Of a DNA stretch of 64,000 bases, positions 8,301 through 16,448 are shown piece after piece. Made by a program: the position numbers and the translations under genes. Origin of the DNA: CAINOH01 sp041663565. Its GTDB lineage: Archaea; Micrarchaeota; Micrarchaeia; Norongarragalinales; CAINOH01. The notes below the pieces were generated by a model. The model was not told where the DNA came from. It ran no database searches and worked only from the letters and a program-made list of their open reading frames with translations. The number at the start of each line of letters is the position of its first letter. Positions within the stretch are counted from its first letter, which is position 1. The DNA lies in NCBI GenBank assembly GCA_041663565.1, contig JBAYMJ010000001.1, positions 1 through 64,000 of the forward strand, given 5' to 3'.

Positions 8301-9071
8301 ATGATAACAAACGAGGTCAAGGAGGCATTCGTGCTTGACTTGATGAAGAAAAACACGCGAGTTGACGGCAGGGGAATGCTGGACTACCGCCAGATTTCAG
8401 TGACGAAGAACGTCTATGAGAACTGCGAAGGCAGCGCCATGGCGCAGATTGGCGACACCAAGGTCATCGCAGGTCTCAAGCTGGACGTCGCGACTCCCTT
8501 CGGCGACAGGCCGACCCAGGGAGTCATAATGTTCAACGCCGAGTTCTCGCCCGTCGCGCACCCCGACTTCACTGCCGGGCCGCCGGACGAGCGCAGCATC
8601 GAGCTTGCCCGAGTTGTTGACCGCGGCATCCGCTCAGCGGAGTGCATCGACCTGGACAAGCTCTTCATGGAGGAAGGCAAGGTGCTCGGGGTGTTCATCG
8701 ACCTTTTCATAATCGACCACAACGGCAACCTCACCGACGCGGCGTACCTTGCCTCGATGGCGGCGCTCCGCACGGCAAAGATGCCCAAGTACGAGGATGG
8801 AAAGCTCATCCGCGAGGAGCGCACCGCTCCGCTTCCGATTGCGCGCGACGTCGTGTCGTGCACCTTCGAAAAGGTCGGCGACAAGCTTTTGCTCGACGCG
8901 CGCGAGGAGGAGGAAGTCTCGTCCTCAGGCCGCGTGACGCTGGCTACTTGCGGCGACGACCTGTTCTGCGCATCGCAGAAGAGCGGACGCGCCGGCTTTA
9001 CCCGCGCGGAGTTCGAAAGCATGATTGACACTTCCCTTGCAAAGCGCAAGGAGCTGCTCAAGTACATTTAG
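8301..9071 (+). CDS. rrp42: Exosome non-catalytic subunit Rrp42
   Basis: A 256-residue RNase PH-fold partner of Rrp41. It shows NTRVDGRGMLDYRQISV, GLKLDVATPFGDRPTQG, and the Rrp42-typical ELARVVDRGIRSAECIDLDK. The aspartate cluster of Rrp41 is absent, consistent with a structural role in the ring and in binding the RNA substrate. GGTGA precedes the ATG. It lies 31 bases after rrp41 and 11 bases before the L37Ae gene, so all are likely on one transcript. Confidence 0.95.
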   Translation: MITNEVKEAFVLDLMKKNTRVDGRGMLDYRQISVTKNVYENCEGSAMAQIGDTKVIAGLKLDVATPFGDRPTQGVIMFNAEFSPVAHPDFTAGPPDERSIELARVVDRGIRSAECIDLDKLFMEEGKVLGVFIDLFIIDHNGNLTDAAYLASMAALRTAKMPKYEDGKLIREERTAPLPIARDVVSCTFEKVGDKLLLDAREEEEVSSSGRVTLATCGDDLFCASQKSGRAGFTRAEFESMIDTSLAKRKELLKYI

Positions 9072-9082
9072 GGTGTAAGAAT

Positions 9083-9325
9083 ATGGGTTCACATTACGGA
9101 GTAAAAATACGCAAGCAGGAAAACAAAATTAAGACCGCGCAGAAGCTTCGGCACGCGTGCCCTTCCTGCGGCAAGGCCAAGGTCAAGCGCACCTCGACTG
9201 CGCTCTTTGAGTGCGCGTCGTGCGGGACGGTGTTTGCGGGCGGCACGTACGTCCCCCGCACCAACGTGGGAATCACTGCCGCAAAGCTGCAGTCATCCAA
9301 GAACGTGCAGGCAAAGGAAGAGTAA
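9083..9325 (+). CDS. rpl37ae: 50S ribosomal protein L37Ae
   Basis: An 80-residue zinc-ribbon ribosomal protein. The ribbon is CPSCGKAKVKRTSTALFECASC, here described by its two CxxC pairs at residues 26-29 and 44-47, followed by the family's GGTYVP motif. It begins MGSHYGVKIRK as in archaeal L37Ae. It closes the exosome block, the conserved archaeal position. GGGTG lies upstream of the ATG. A pyrimidine/T-rich tract follows the stop. Confidence 0.94.
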   Translation: MGSHYGVKIRKQENKIKTAQKLRHACPSCGKAKVKRTSTALFECASCGTVFAGGTYVPRTNVGITAAKLQSSKNVQAKEE

Positions 9326-9328
9326 AAC

Positions 9329-9358
9329 CTTCTTTTCCTTTAATCTTTTTTCTTTTGA
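9329..9358 (+). terminator. T-rich tract ending the exosome block
   Basis: Directly after the L37Ae stop there are repeated T runs (CTTCTTTTCCTTTAATCTTT and a further run of six T). Archaeal termination commonly occurs at such T tracts without a strong hairpin. A TATA-like CTTTAAT is embedded in it, about 32 bases before the next ATG, so it may also start the next transcript. Confidence 0.5.
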
Positions 9359-9375
9359 CGGGTGCATCAGAGTTC

Positions 9376-10254
9376 ATGGCAATCGACAGCGGCACGGTCC
9401 TTTTTGAGGCCGACTTCCCAGGCAAGGCCTATTCCTATACCGCAAGGGCGGAAGACAAGGCAAAGCTTGCCGTACTGCTTTCTTCCGCACGCAAGGCCAT
9501 TGCTGAGTACATATACGATTATGCACCCATTGACCGCAAGGCAATAGACAATTATTTTGCCGGGCAAAAGAAGCCAAAAAACCCGGCTGAGCTTGCTGCA
9601 ATTCTTTCTTCAGTGTCGATGTCATCTATTGAGCGCGACCTGGAAAAGGCAGTCAAGTTCGAGCAGGTGCCCGCTGATGACATAAAAAAAGCAGATGTTG
9701 AAAAACGCAAGATTGGATACGCCACCAGCTACTATCTCTACCTGCTGTTCAAGTCCGCCTTCGGCGAGGAAGCGCCAAAGCCCGCTGGCTCGAGCAAGAA
9801 CCAGATTATCCGCCTCGTCTCAAACTCAAGCGAGTGGATGGTCGTAAAGAAGACCAACACCGCAACCGCCACGAAGCCCGAGGCGCTATCCGCACTCATC
9901 GGCATGCTTTCCACAATCGTACGCAAGGAAGGCGACGTGCTGTGCAAGGAAGGCGACTTCGAGGGCGTGTCAACAGCGCTGTTCGGCTCTTTCTTCAAGA
10001 GAAAGTCCTTCGGAAAGCTCTGCGAGGCCATCAGCACGGTGCCGGTGCCAAAGGTCACCGAGGTTGCCGACGCGAACGCGTTCGACAAGTCGGCTGCCGC
10101 TGACGAGCTTTTCGTACTCCTTTACCTGAAGGCGTTCTCGCTTTCGGGCTACTCGCCCTACCCCGAGCCGGACCTGCTTGCGGAGACCTACCCGCAGCTC
10201 AAGATTCCCAAGCCGAGGGGAAATTTCGGCGGCAAGAAAAAGAAGAAAGCGTAA
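9376..10254 (+). CDS. Unknown archaeal protein (possibly DUF2666-like)
   Basis: A 292-residue soluble protein with no signal peptide or membrane helix. It looks built of two similar helical halves, the later one ending in a Tyr-rich segment (LLYLKAFSLSGYSPYPEPDL) and a KIPKPRG motif, with a Lys-rich tail (GGKKKKKA). The last segment reminds me of the archaeal DUF2666 family, but I am unsure. ATG at 9376 is preferred: the frame is open upstream, but only through L37Ae in another frame and the T-rich tract. It follows the exosome operon but probably has its own promoter. The basic tail could bind RNA. Confidence 0.65.
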   Translation: MAIDSGTVLFEADFPGKAYSYTARAEDKAKLAVLLSSARKAIAEYIYDYAPIDRKAIDNYFAGQKKPKNPAELAAILSSVSMSSIERDLEKAVKFEQVPADDIKKADVEKRKIGYATSYYLYLLFKSAFGEEAPKPAGSSKNQIIRLVSNSSEWMVVKKTNTATATKPEALSALIGMLSTIVRKEGDVLCKEGDFEGVSTALFGSFFKRKSFGKLCEAISTVPVPKVTEVADANAFDKSAAADELFVLLYLKAFSLSGYSPYPEPDLLAETYPQLKIPKPRGNFGGKKKKKA

Positions 10255-10317
10255 CCTAAACGGTTATGGGACCATAATCAGCAAGCTACTTTTCAGGACG
10301 TGCCGCTAAAACCGAAA

Positions 10318-11643
10318 CTAGGCAGTCCCTTCCTCTTCTTCCTTCTTCTGCTTTTGCCACTTGCGGTACTGCAAAAAGCCGTAGATTGCAAGCACCACTA
10401 CCACTAGGATGATTGCGTAGTCCATCGAGCCGCTTGTGCTTGAGGAGGCCTTCGGGGTTGCGGTCGTGCCGCAGCTGGCCATCCCGTCCGCAATCGCGTC
10501 GTACTTCTGCTTGGACTGCTGGATTGAAAGGTAGGCCGCCTGGTATTCCGAAGTGAGCGGCGCGGCCTTCATCTCCATCACCGTGACCACGCCCGTCCAT
10601 GTCGTGTTGAGCTCGCGCACCTCGGTGCTCACCCCGCACTGGTCGTATGCGGCCTTGCTTGACTTGTATTCGGAAAACATGTTGGTTATGTCGGCCTGTA
10701 CTGCCGCGTAGGCCTTCACCGCGTTGGCCTTCGCTATGCGGAACTGGGTGTTCTCCACGCTGTCGTTGACCTGGCCGGACTCGAGGCGCTTGAAGTTGTC
10801 GTACTCGGGGATTATGCCTTCGCGGTACTGGGTGGAGGAGTAGAACACGTCGGTGCCAAGGCCGGCCGATGACACTTGCTGAAGAACTGACGTCTCCTCG
10901 GAGCCGAGCTTTGCGTACACGTCGCGGTCGGTCAGCTTGTCAAAGAACGCCTCGGCCTTCTCCGAGAACGTGGCGCACTTCGTGAAGGTGGCGTTGTAGT
11001 TTGCCATGTAGTCAAGGTAGCTGTCGACGTCGCCGGTGCTTGAGAAGTAGCTTCCCGAGCTGCGGGCGTTGTCTATCTCCTGCGACTTGAGGTCGTCGAG
11101 GGTGGCAATCATGCCGTCCGAGCCGTCAATCATGTCCACAAGGCCGTCGAAGTAGTCGGAAAGGGCCGTGTCCGTAGTGCCCGAGAGCGCGTGGTCGCGC
11201 ACCGAAAGGATGTTCTTTCGCGCGGTCTCAAGGTTCAGCCTCGCAGTCTCGATGCCAGTCGAAAGGTCGGAGTACGAGAGCTTCCTGGGCTTTATGTAGT
11301 TGGTCTCCCAGGCGTACTCGTAATCAAGGGCGTAAATCTTGGAAAGCACGTCGGTGTTTAATGTTATGGAGCCGTTGCCGGCATCGGCCACGACCACCTT
11401 GCCGTAGGAGTGCAGGTAGACGCTGGAGTCGTCCGCCGTCGAGTAATAGTAAAGCACCCAGTACTTGGCGCTGTCGACCAGGACTGGAGTGGTCGAGGTG
11501 TAGGGCGCGAGCTTGAGCGTCTCCGTGGATGTCGAAAGCACGTAAGGCTCGCCGAAGGCTGTCGCGCGGTCGGTGGTGATTGCGGAGCTGAACGCCGCGA
11601 GCACAAGGAACGCCGCAAGGGCAATCGCGTTATATTTTGCCAT
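10318..11643 (-). CDS. Secreted, C-terminally anchored helical protein
   Basis: A 441-residue protein of unknown function. It begins with a signal peptide (residues about 1-22, hydrophobic IALAAFLVLAAFSSA), continues with a long extracellular region of alternating beta-like (60-110) and helical/coiled-coil-like segments (120-360), then a Thr/Ser-rich spacer and a single membrane helix (about 410-427, IILVVVVLAIYGFLQY) and a charged cytoplasmic tail rich in K and E. This is the plan of an archaeal type I surface protein. Its start and that of trmJ share one palindromic TATA element, so it is probably leaderless. It ends about 60 bases from the convergent plus-strand gene, with a near-palindrome GGTTATGG/CCATAATC at 10262-10279 between them. 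Confidence 0.75.
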   Translation of the reverse strand: MAKYNAIALAAFLVLAAFSSAITTDRATAFGEPYVLSTSTETLKLAPYTSTTPVLVDSAKYWVLYYYSTADDSSVYLHSYGKVVVADAGNGSITLNTDVLSKIYALDYEYAWETNYIKPRKLSYSDLSTGIETARLNLETARKNILSVRDHALSGTTDTALSDYFDGLVDMIDGSDGMIATLDDLKSQEIDNARSSGSYFSSTGDVDSYLDYMANYNATFTKCATFSEKAEAFFDKLTDRDVYAKLGSEETSVLQQVSSAGLGTDVFYSSTQYREGIIPEYDNFKRLESGQVNDSVENTQFRIAKANAVKAYAAVQADITNMFSEYKSSKAAYDQCGVSTEVRELNTTWTGVVTVMEMKAAPLTSEYQAAYLSIQQSKQKYDAIADGMASCGTTATPKASSSTSGSMDYAIILVVVVLAIYGFLQYRKWQKQKKEEEEGTA

Positions 11644-11666
11644 GAATACTAAGTATGTGGCTATGG

Positions 11667-11672
11667 TTTAAA
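11667..11672. promoter_or_regulatory. Shared palindromic TATA element of two divergent genes
   Basis: TTTAAA is centred 26.5 bases from the minus-strand ATG at 11643 and 29.5 bases from the plus-strand ATG at 11699. Both distances suit archaeal TATA-to-start spacing with leaderless or nearly leaderless transcripts, so one self-complementary box could direct both genes. No other TATA-like element lies in the 55-base gap. Confidence 0.5.
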
Positions 11673-11698
11673 TTAGTTTGACCGAGTGTTTTCCTGCT

Positions 11699-12442
11699 AT
11701 GAATCTGCGGTTCGTACTGGTCCGGCCCGAGCACGACATGAACGTCGGCGCGGTGTGCCGCGCGATGAAGAACTTCGGCTTTGCCGAGCTCTGGCTTGTT
11801 GACCCCCAGTGCAAGCTCGGCCTAGAGGCGCGAAAGTACGCCAAGCACTCCGAGGAAGTCCTATCCGGCGCAAGGAAGGTTGCAAGCCTTGAGGAGGCCA
11901 TTGCAGGATGCGATGCGGTTGTCGGCACAACAGGCGTGCCCGTGCGTTTCCACGGCAGGATATTCAAGAACTGCATTCCTTTGGACAAGCTTTATGAAAA
12001 AATCCGGGCTTTCGAGAACGTCGCGATTGTCTTCGGGCCGGAGGGAACCGGGCTTTCGGAGCAGGACACCGACCTGTGCGACATCGTCATCACCATACCG
12101 ACTGCCCCGGCGCACCGCGTGCTCAACCTGTCCCACGCGGTATGCACCTGCGCATACCAGCTCTTCCTGGACTCGTGCAGGGACAGGAAGTCCAAGGACG
12201 GGATTGAATACAGGCGCGCGTCCGAACACAAGGTCGTGATGCTTGAGAGGCTCTTTGCCGAGGCCTTGAAGTCCTCGCCTACTGTGCGGGACAAGAAGAA
12301 GGTGGCAAAGGCGTTCCAGCGCCTGGTCAAGCGCTCGCTTCCTTCCGAGGAAGAGGTGTCCACCCTGCTTTGCGCATTGGATTCATTTAACTCTGCCGAG
12401 AAATATAGGTCATTGAAGGAAAAAAGAAGCGCGGACAAATAA
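11699..12442 (+). CDS. trmJ: tRNA 2'-O-methyltransferase, TrmJ/SpoU family
   Basis: A 247-residue SPOUT-fold methyltransferase. The N-terminal motif 1 (LVRPEHDMNVGAVCRAMKNFG), the SAM-pocket motif 2 (VAIVFGPEGTGLS) and motif 3 (IPTAPAHRVLNLSHAV) are all present, in the arrangement of TrmJ, which methylates the ribose at position 32 of tRNAs. A helical C-terminal extension (160-247) is also typical. The ATG at 11699 begins the first strand; an in-frame TTG 7 codons upstream is less likely since the TATA box predicts transcription starting near 11696. It heads a probable operon with the TVP38-like gene and the aminotransferase. Confidence 0.88.
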   Translation: MNLRFVLVRPEHDMNVGAVCRAMKNFGFAELWLVDPQCKLGLEARKYAKHSEEVLSGARKVASLEEAIAGCDAVVGTTGVPVRFHGRIFKNCIPLDKLYEKIRAFENVAIVFGPEGTGLSEQDTDLCDIVITIPTAPAHRVLNLSHAVCTCAYQLFLDSCRDRKSKDGIEYRRASEHKVVMLERLFAEALKSSPTVRDKKKVAKAFQRLVKRSLPSEEEVSTLLCALDSFNSAEKYRSLKEKRSADK

Positions 12443-12471
12443 GCAGGCAAAACCAAAGGAACGAAAACACC

Positions 12472-13215
12472 ATGGACAAACAACAGAAAATCATCACAGT
12501 ATGCGCAATCGCGCTGGTATTCGCCTACTTCTTGCTCCACCCTCCGAACGTCTCACCGGACGACTTCGAGAAGGCCATAAGGGCCTCCGGCCCGATGGGG
12601 CCGGCCCTGGTTGTCGCAAGCCAGGTGCTTGCCTCGGTGTTCTCGCCGATTCCCAACAGCCTGCTCACGCTTGCATCCGGACGGGTCTACGGGGGCTTTT
12701 ACGGCGGGCTCTACGCATACATTGGTGGCCTGCTTGGCGCCGCTGCCACGTTCTGGATTGGACGGCAGCTTGGCCGCGACTTTGTCGCGCGCTTCGTGCA
12801 CCAGAACGACCTTGACTCGGTGGACGGCTTCATCGCAAAGTACGGCGTGTGGGCGATCATCGGAGGAAGGCTGCTGCCGTTCATGTCATTCGATGCCATA
12901 AGCTACGCAGCAGGGATGACCTCGATGGACTTTGGCGCGTTCATGCTCGCGTCGGTATTCGGCACCGCGCCCGGAATCTTTGCCTACGCGTACCTGGGCG
13001 AGTACTCGCGCGAGCTTGACTTTGCGACAATAGCGATATTGGCGGTCGCGGCCATCGTGCTCTTTGCAGTTGCCTCGAAGATGTACGAGTGGCACAAGGG
13101 CAGGAAGATGAAAAGCTCCGGAAATGAAAAAAGGAAAACTACGGCGAAAAATGAACAAAAAAACAGGCAGGCAAAAAAGGATACGGCCACAAGACACCCA
13201 AGGCGCACAAAATGA
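12472..13215 (+). CDS. TVP38/TMEM64 (DedA-like) membrane protein
   Basis: A 247-residue integral membrane protein of the SNARE-associated/DedA superfamily. It has an N-terminal helix (9-25), then the family core with SQVLASVFSPIPNSLLTLASGRVYG-type re-entrant region (given here by position 48-72), GGLLGAAATFWIGRQLGR, and the IGGRLLPFMSFDAISYAAGM motif near 123-143, and a final helix (about 180-200). The tail from 205 is strongly basic (K/R). Related proteins move lipids between leaflets. AAGGAACG lies upstream of the ATG. It overlaps the next gene by 4 bases, so the two are translationally coupled. Confidence 0.85.
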   Translation: MDKQQKIITVCAIALVFAYFLLHPPNVSPDDFEKAIRASGPMGPALVVASQVLASVFSPIPNSLLTLASGRVYGGFYGGLYAYIGGLLGAAATFWIGRQLGRDFVARFVHQNDLDSVDGFIAKYGVWAIIGGRLLPFMSFDAISYAAGMTSMDFGAFMLASVFGTAPGIFAYAYLGEYSRELDFATIAILAVAAIVLFAVASKMYEWHKGRKMKSSGNEKRKTTAKNEQKNRQAKKDTATRHPRRTK

Positions 13216-14030
13216 CCAAAGTCATATTTAATGGAAAGCTGGTTGACCAGTCCGAGGCACTCATACCGGCAAACAACAAGGCCAACTTCTTCGGCTACGG
13301 CGTGTACGAGTCCTTGCGCGTGTTCCGCACAAAGCCATTCTACGTTGACTGGCACCTCGCAAGGCTTGCGGCATCAGCCAAGGCCATTGGCATGGAACTG
13401 CCCTACACTTCATCCGAACTCCTGCAGATGCTTGAGTCGGTGATTGCCGAAAACAAGATTACCGATGCGCTCGTCCGAATCGTGTACTACGGGAAGACCG
13501 AAAAGGAGGACGGCATACTCGTCATGTTCCCGATGGGCTACCACTTCTACGCCGACAAGAACTACAAGAAGGGAATGGCCGCGGTCACGCACGTCTGGGA
13601 CCGCATACTGCCGCCCTCGAAGACCCTGAGCCTGCTTGGCGGGTTCCTCGGACTGCGCAAGGCTACGCAGAACGGCTGCGTCGAGGCATTGCTCATCAAC
13701 TACAAGGGATTCGTGACCGAAGGCACCCGAAGCAACCTGTTCATCGTGGACGCTTCGGGACAGCTTGTCACCGCGCCGAAGGCCTCGGTGCTTGAGGGAA
13801 TCACGCGCAAGATAATCTGCGAGAAGCTCTCCGAAAAAATAATCGAGCGCAACATCACCCCGCAGGAGCTCTATTCCGCAAAAGAAGTCTTCATCACAAG
13901 CACGGGAATGAGCGTCATGCCAATCGTGTCTGTTGACGGCAAGAAAATCGGCGACGGCACGGTAGGCCCGGCCACCAAGAGGGTTGCGAAGGAATACGAC
14001 GAGCACCTGAAAGAATACTGTGGAAAATGA
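13212..14030 (+). CDS. ilvE: Class IV aminotransferase (branched-chain type)
   Basis: A 272-residue PLP enzyme of fold type IV. FFGYGVYESLRVF, HLARL and EGTRSNLFIVD are family motifs. The Schiff-base lysine is probably Lys137 in PPSKTLSLLGG, and Glu near residue 171 (TEGTRSN) holds the cofactor ring. The usual Asn after the lysine segment (KSLNLL in D-amino-acid transaminases) is Ser here. Branched-chain transaminase, D-amino-acid transaminase and aminodeoxychorismate lyase cannot be separated with certainty by eye. No branched-chain synthesis genes lie nearby. The start overlaps the TVP38 stop (ATGA). Confidence 0.85.
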   Translation: MTKVIFNGKLVDQSEALIPANNKANFFGYGVYESLRVFRTKPFYVDWHLARLAASAKAIGMELPYTSSELLQMLESVIAENKITDALVRIVYYGKTEKEDGILVMFPMGYHFYADKNYKKGMAAVTHVWDRILPPSKTLSLLGGFLGLRKATQNGCVEALLINYKGFVTEGTRSNLFIVDASGQLVTAPKASVLEGITRKIICEKLSEKIIERNITPQELYSAKEVFITSTGMSVMPIVSVDGKKIGDGTVGPATKRVAKEYDEHLKEYCGK

Positions 14031-14104
14031 AATGGGAAGCAACCGATTTGATGGCCTACACTCAAGCTCGAAAGCCATTTAAGCCGCGTCTGGAAAATAC
14101 TCTT

Positions 14105-14506
14105 ATGGCGAACGGATTCGCGTACCCAAGCGTTGAACAGGTTGAAGAGTTCAATATCTTGACGCTTGCAGTAATCCGGGCAAAGAAGGCGGATGCCCAT
14201 AATACCCTTAGCGGGTCAAAAATATTGGAAGCCATAAGGGAATGCATGGACGCAAAAGGCGATGTTCACCAAAAAGCCGCGGCATTGATGGCCGCTTTGG
14301 TAAAAAAGCACCCTTTCGCAAGCGGCAACCGAAGAACCGCATTTATCGCGGCAAAGTCGTTCACATTGGCAAACGGGGGGCATTTTCGCATCCCGGACGA
14401 GCCTGCGAATGCGAAAGTAATGCGCGGGATAAGGGAAAACTTTTATACGCAGGAAGAGATTTGCGAGTGGATAAAAAATGGAAAAATCAGGGAATTCACG
14501 CGTTAG
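14105..14506 (+). CDS. Doc/Fic-family toxin
   Basis: A 133-residue Fic-domain protein of the death-on-curing (Doc) type. The helix signature is HPFASGNRRTAFIAAKSF, compared with the Fic/Doc consensus HxFx(D/E)(G/A)N(K/G)R. The metal-binding acidic residue is Ser here, so AMP- or phospho-transfer chemistry may differ. ATG at 14105 is preferred: a TTTAAG box lies about 26 bases upstream (14078-14083), and Doc proteins begin near YPSVEQVEEF. The alternative ATG at 14027 overlaps the ilvE stop and adds 26 residues. A 38-codon frame overlaps its end and may encode a partner. Confidence 0.8.
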   Translation: MANGFAYPSVEQVEEFNILTLAVIRAKKADAHNTLSGSKILEAIRECMDAKGDVHQKAAALMAALVKKHPFASGNRRTAFIAAKSFTLANGGHFRIPDEPANAKVMRGIRENFYTQEEICEWIKNGKIREFTR

Positions 14507-14594
14507 GCTGAAGATAGTCTCGGAAGAGGTCGAAAACTTCCTCAAGCTTATCGAAGGCCATAGGAAGCTGCTGTTCGCAATCGGCGAGCTCTGA
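14478..14594 (+). CDS. Small overlapping ORF, candidate Doc antitoxin
   Basis: A 38-residue frame starts at ATG 14478, inside the last 29 bases of the Doc gene, and ends in TGA at 14594. The predicted peptide (RLKIVSEEVENFLKLIEGHR in its middle) is helical and charged with high GC at third codon positions, like a real small protein. Location immediately after the toxin and overlap are typical of toxin-antitoxin pairs. No known antitoxin family is recognised, so this is an inference from context and composition. Confidence 0.5.
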   Translation: MEKSGNSRVRLKIVSEEVENFLKLIEGHRKLLFAIGEL

Positions 14595-14751
14595 CTGCCA
14601 AAGGCTATAACCCCAACCAGCCCGTTTTTTGCCTTTACGAGTCCGACTTAGAAGGGCTATTAAACCATTTTGTTCAAGATAATATCTCTGTCCAAAAAAG
14701 CCGCTTCCTGACAAGAAGCACTTACGGATAAACTTCGGCTTTTACACTAAT

Positions 14752-14824
14752 GCTCTGATAGTGTAGTGGACCAGCATACGGGATTGTCGATCCTGTGACC
14801 CGGGTTCGAATCCCGGTCAGGGCG
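14752..14824 (+). tRNA. tRNA-Asp (anticodon GTC)
   Basis: A complete cloverleaf: acceptor GCTCTGA pairs with TCAGGGC; D arm GTGT/GCAT; anticodon stem CGGGA/TCCTG with loop TTGTCGA, placing GTC at positions 34-36; T arm CCGGG/CCCGG with loop TTCGAAT. The discriminator base is G and CCA is not encoded. No intron is seen. A short T-rich tract (14826-14835) follows. Confidence 0.95.
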
Positions 14825-14844
14825 CTTCTTTTTCTTTACAAAAT

Positions 14845-14878
14845 TTATCACACATTTAACGGCAATAATGTGTGATAA
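14845..14878. repeat. Perfect 12-bp inverted repeat after tRNA-Asp
   Basis: TTATCACACATT (14845-14856) and AATGTGTGATAA (14867-14878) are exact inverted copies around a 10-base loop. It lies between the tRNA and the convergent minus-strand gene ending at 14909. It may be a bidirectional terminator, a protein-binding site, or a trace of a mobile element next to a tRNA. Confidence 0.6.
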
Positions 14879-14908
14879 CCGGCGCGCCCTTCAAAAGAGT
14901 GTAGTCAC

Positions 14909-15316
14909 CTAACGGCAACCCATACCGCGAAAACAGGCGTCCAGACCGCACCTAGTCTTGCGGCCAAGTCGTTTCGGCGGGCAGGAGCACTTCGATTTTT
15001 TCGCAATCTTAAGCAGAGAACCGGCGTGCTTCTTCTCTATGTCGCCGACTGAAAAGAACTCCACGTGCCGCATCGTCTTTCCTTTGCCCGTAAAAAGCGC
15101 AAGCTCGTCCTTTGAGAGGCCTTCGACTGAGACGCCAAGATTGACGTGGTCTTTGAGGGAAACGATGTAAAGCCTTCCCTCATACCACGGCACGCCCATA
15201 TTCATCTCTTCCTTTATGCCGGGAAAAGTCTTCAGGACTAGTTTCCTCAATCCCGCACAAACCTCCTTCTGGGGCGACCTCTGCTTTTTGATGTACGCGT
15301 CCACGCCGTTGTCCAT
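14909..15316 (-). CDS. DUF1801 family protein
   Basis: A 135-residue protein with the DUF1801 (YdhG-like) fold pattern: AYIKKQRSPQKEVCAGLRKL at the start, KEEMNMGVPWYEGRLYIVSLKDHVNLGV in the middle, and GKGKTMRHVEFFSVGDIE near the end. Function of the family is not known. The last 25 residues (a Cys/Arg-rich tail containing CSCPP and CGLDAC) are not part of the usual domain and could reflect a late frameshift or an added metal-binding tail. ATG at 15316. Confidence 0.75.
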   Translation of the reverse strand: MDNGVDAYIKKQRSPQKEVCAGLRKLVLKTFPGIKEEMNMGVPWYEGRLYIVSLKDHVNLGVSVEGLSKDELALFTGKGKTMRHVEFFSVGDIEKKHAGSLLKIAKKSKCSCPPKRLGRKTRCGLDACFRGMGCR

Positions 15317-15372
15317 AAATGCAATTCACCAACCGGACTTAAAGACCCTCGTCTCCGTCCAACGGCGGCAGT

Positions 15373-16344
15373 TCACTTTATCTCTCCCACAAGCTCCTCA
15401 AGCAGGTCCTCCAAGGTGACCACGCCAGCAAACTCGCCCTTGTCGTCAACTACGACCGCGATGTTCCTGCCCAGCGACTGGAGCGTTGCGAATGCATCAT
15501 GCAGCTTGTCGGCGGTTCGAAGTGTGACCGGCTTGACTGACGCCTGTCCGACAGTCCACTCGGGGTGCTCGTAGGATGCGCGGCCGAGGGTCTTGACCCC
15601 GACAACCCCGACGACCTTCTTCTGGCCGTCAAGCACTGGCAGCCGCGAGTACGGGCCGGATACGACCTTTCGGTGAGCATCGGTCACCGGCATGTCCGAT
15701 GGCAGGGACACCACGTTGGACTTCGGGGTCATGGCCTTCGAGACCGGCCGGTCATTGAACTCAAGGACGTTCTCTATGAGCTCGCGCTCCTTTTCGGATA
15801 TCCCCTTTTGCTTTGCGCCAAGCTTCACGGCAGAACGCAAATCATCTTCGCTGAACTGCTCCACTCCAGTAGCCATGGAGTATGCTCCTGGAATGAGGCG
15901 GTTGATTGCCTCGAACACCACCACAAGCGGGAAGGATATCCAATAGAACATTTCCATAATCGGGGCAAAAAGCAGGGCCATCCTCTCGCCGTAGGTGGAT
16001 GCCGCGCTTTTCGGCGCGATGTCGCCGAAGGTCAATAGGAGGAAGCTCATCAGCCCCACCGCGATGCCGACCCCGGCCTCTCCGAAGAAGGCAGTTGTGA
16101 TGCTTGTCGCAAGCACGGAGGCGGTCACGTTGGCTATGTTGTTTCCTATAAGGAGGGATATGATTACCCTGCGCCGGTTGGCCTTCAGCCGCGCCAGGCT
16201 CTCCGAGCCCGGCATCTTCTTTTCAACCAGGGAATACAGCCGCACCGAGGACAGGGATAGGAAAGCCACTTCGCTTGCAGCAAAGAAGGCGGACACCGCG
16301 ATCAGTGCCGCAAGAAGGCAGGCCTCGAAGAGCACGTCGGTCAT
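15373..16344 (-). CDS. DUF21/CBS-domain membrane protein (CNNM/CorC-like)
   Basis: A 323-residue protein of the CNNM/CorC group. Residues 1-175 form the DUF21 transmembrane domain with ASEVAFLSLSSVRL, LLIGNNIANVTASVLA and FGDIAPKS. Residues about 200-323 form a pair of CBS domains (MTPKSNVVSLPSDMPV, YSRLPVLDG, GVVTLEDLLEELVGEI). Relatives are magnesium or sodium-dependent ion exporters. The C-terminal CorC_HlyC domain found in many bacterial members is absent. It is preceded by no close partner. Confidence 0.88.
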   Translation of the reverse strand: MTDVLFEACLLAALIAVSAFFAASEVAFLSLSSVRLYSLVEKKMPGSESLARLKANRRRVIISLLIGNNIANVTASVLATSITTAFFGEAGVGIAVGLMSFLLLTFGDIAPKSAASTYGERMALLFAPIMEMFYWISFPLVVVFEAINRLIPGAYSMATGVEQFSEDDLRSAVKLGAKQKGISEKERELIENVLEFNDRPVSKAMTPKSNVVSLPSDMPVTDAHRKVVSGPYSRLPVLDGQKKVVGVVGVKTLGRASYEHPEWTVGQASVKPVTLRTADKLHDAFATLQSLGRNIAVVVDDKGEFAGVVTLEDLLEELVGEIK

Positions 16345-16448
16345 ACAATAAGTAGGCAGGGGAGAAATAAATCACCCAATGCCAGCATACTGTGCCCGTT
16401 GAAAAAACATCAGACCGACACACTCGTGTGACCTAAGGCGCTTAGGCA

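Noticed and set aside
14496..14714. A 72-codon minus-strand frame overlapping the Doc gene end.
   Set aside because: It overlaps the toxin and the candidate antitoxin on the other strand, starts with TTG without an RBS, and its composition changes halfway.
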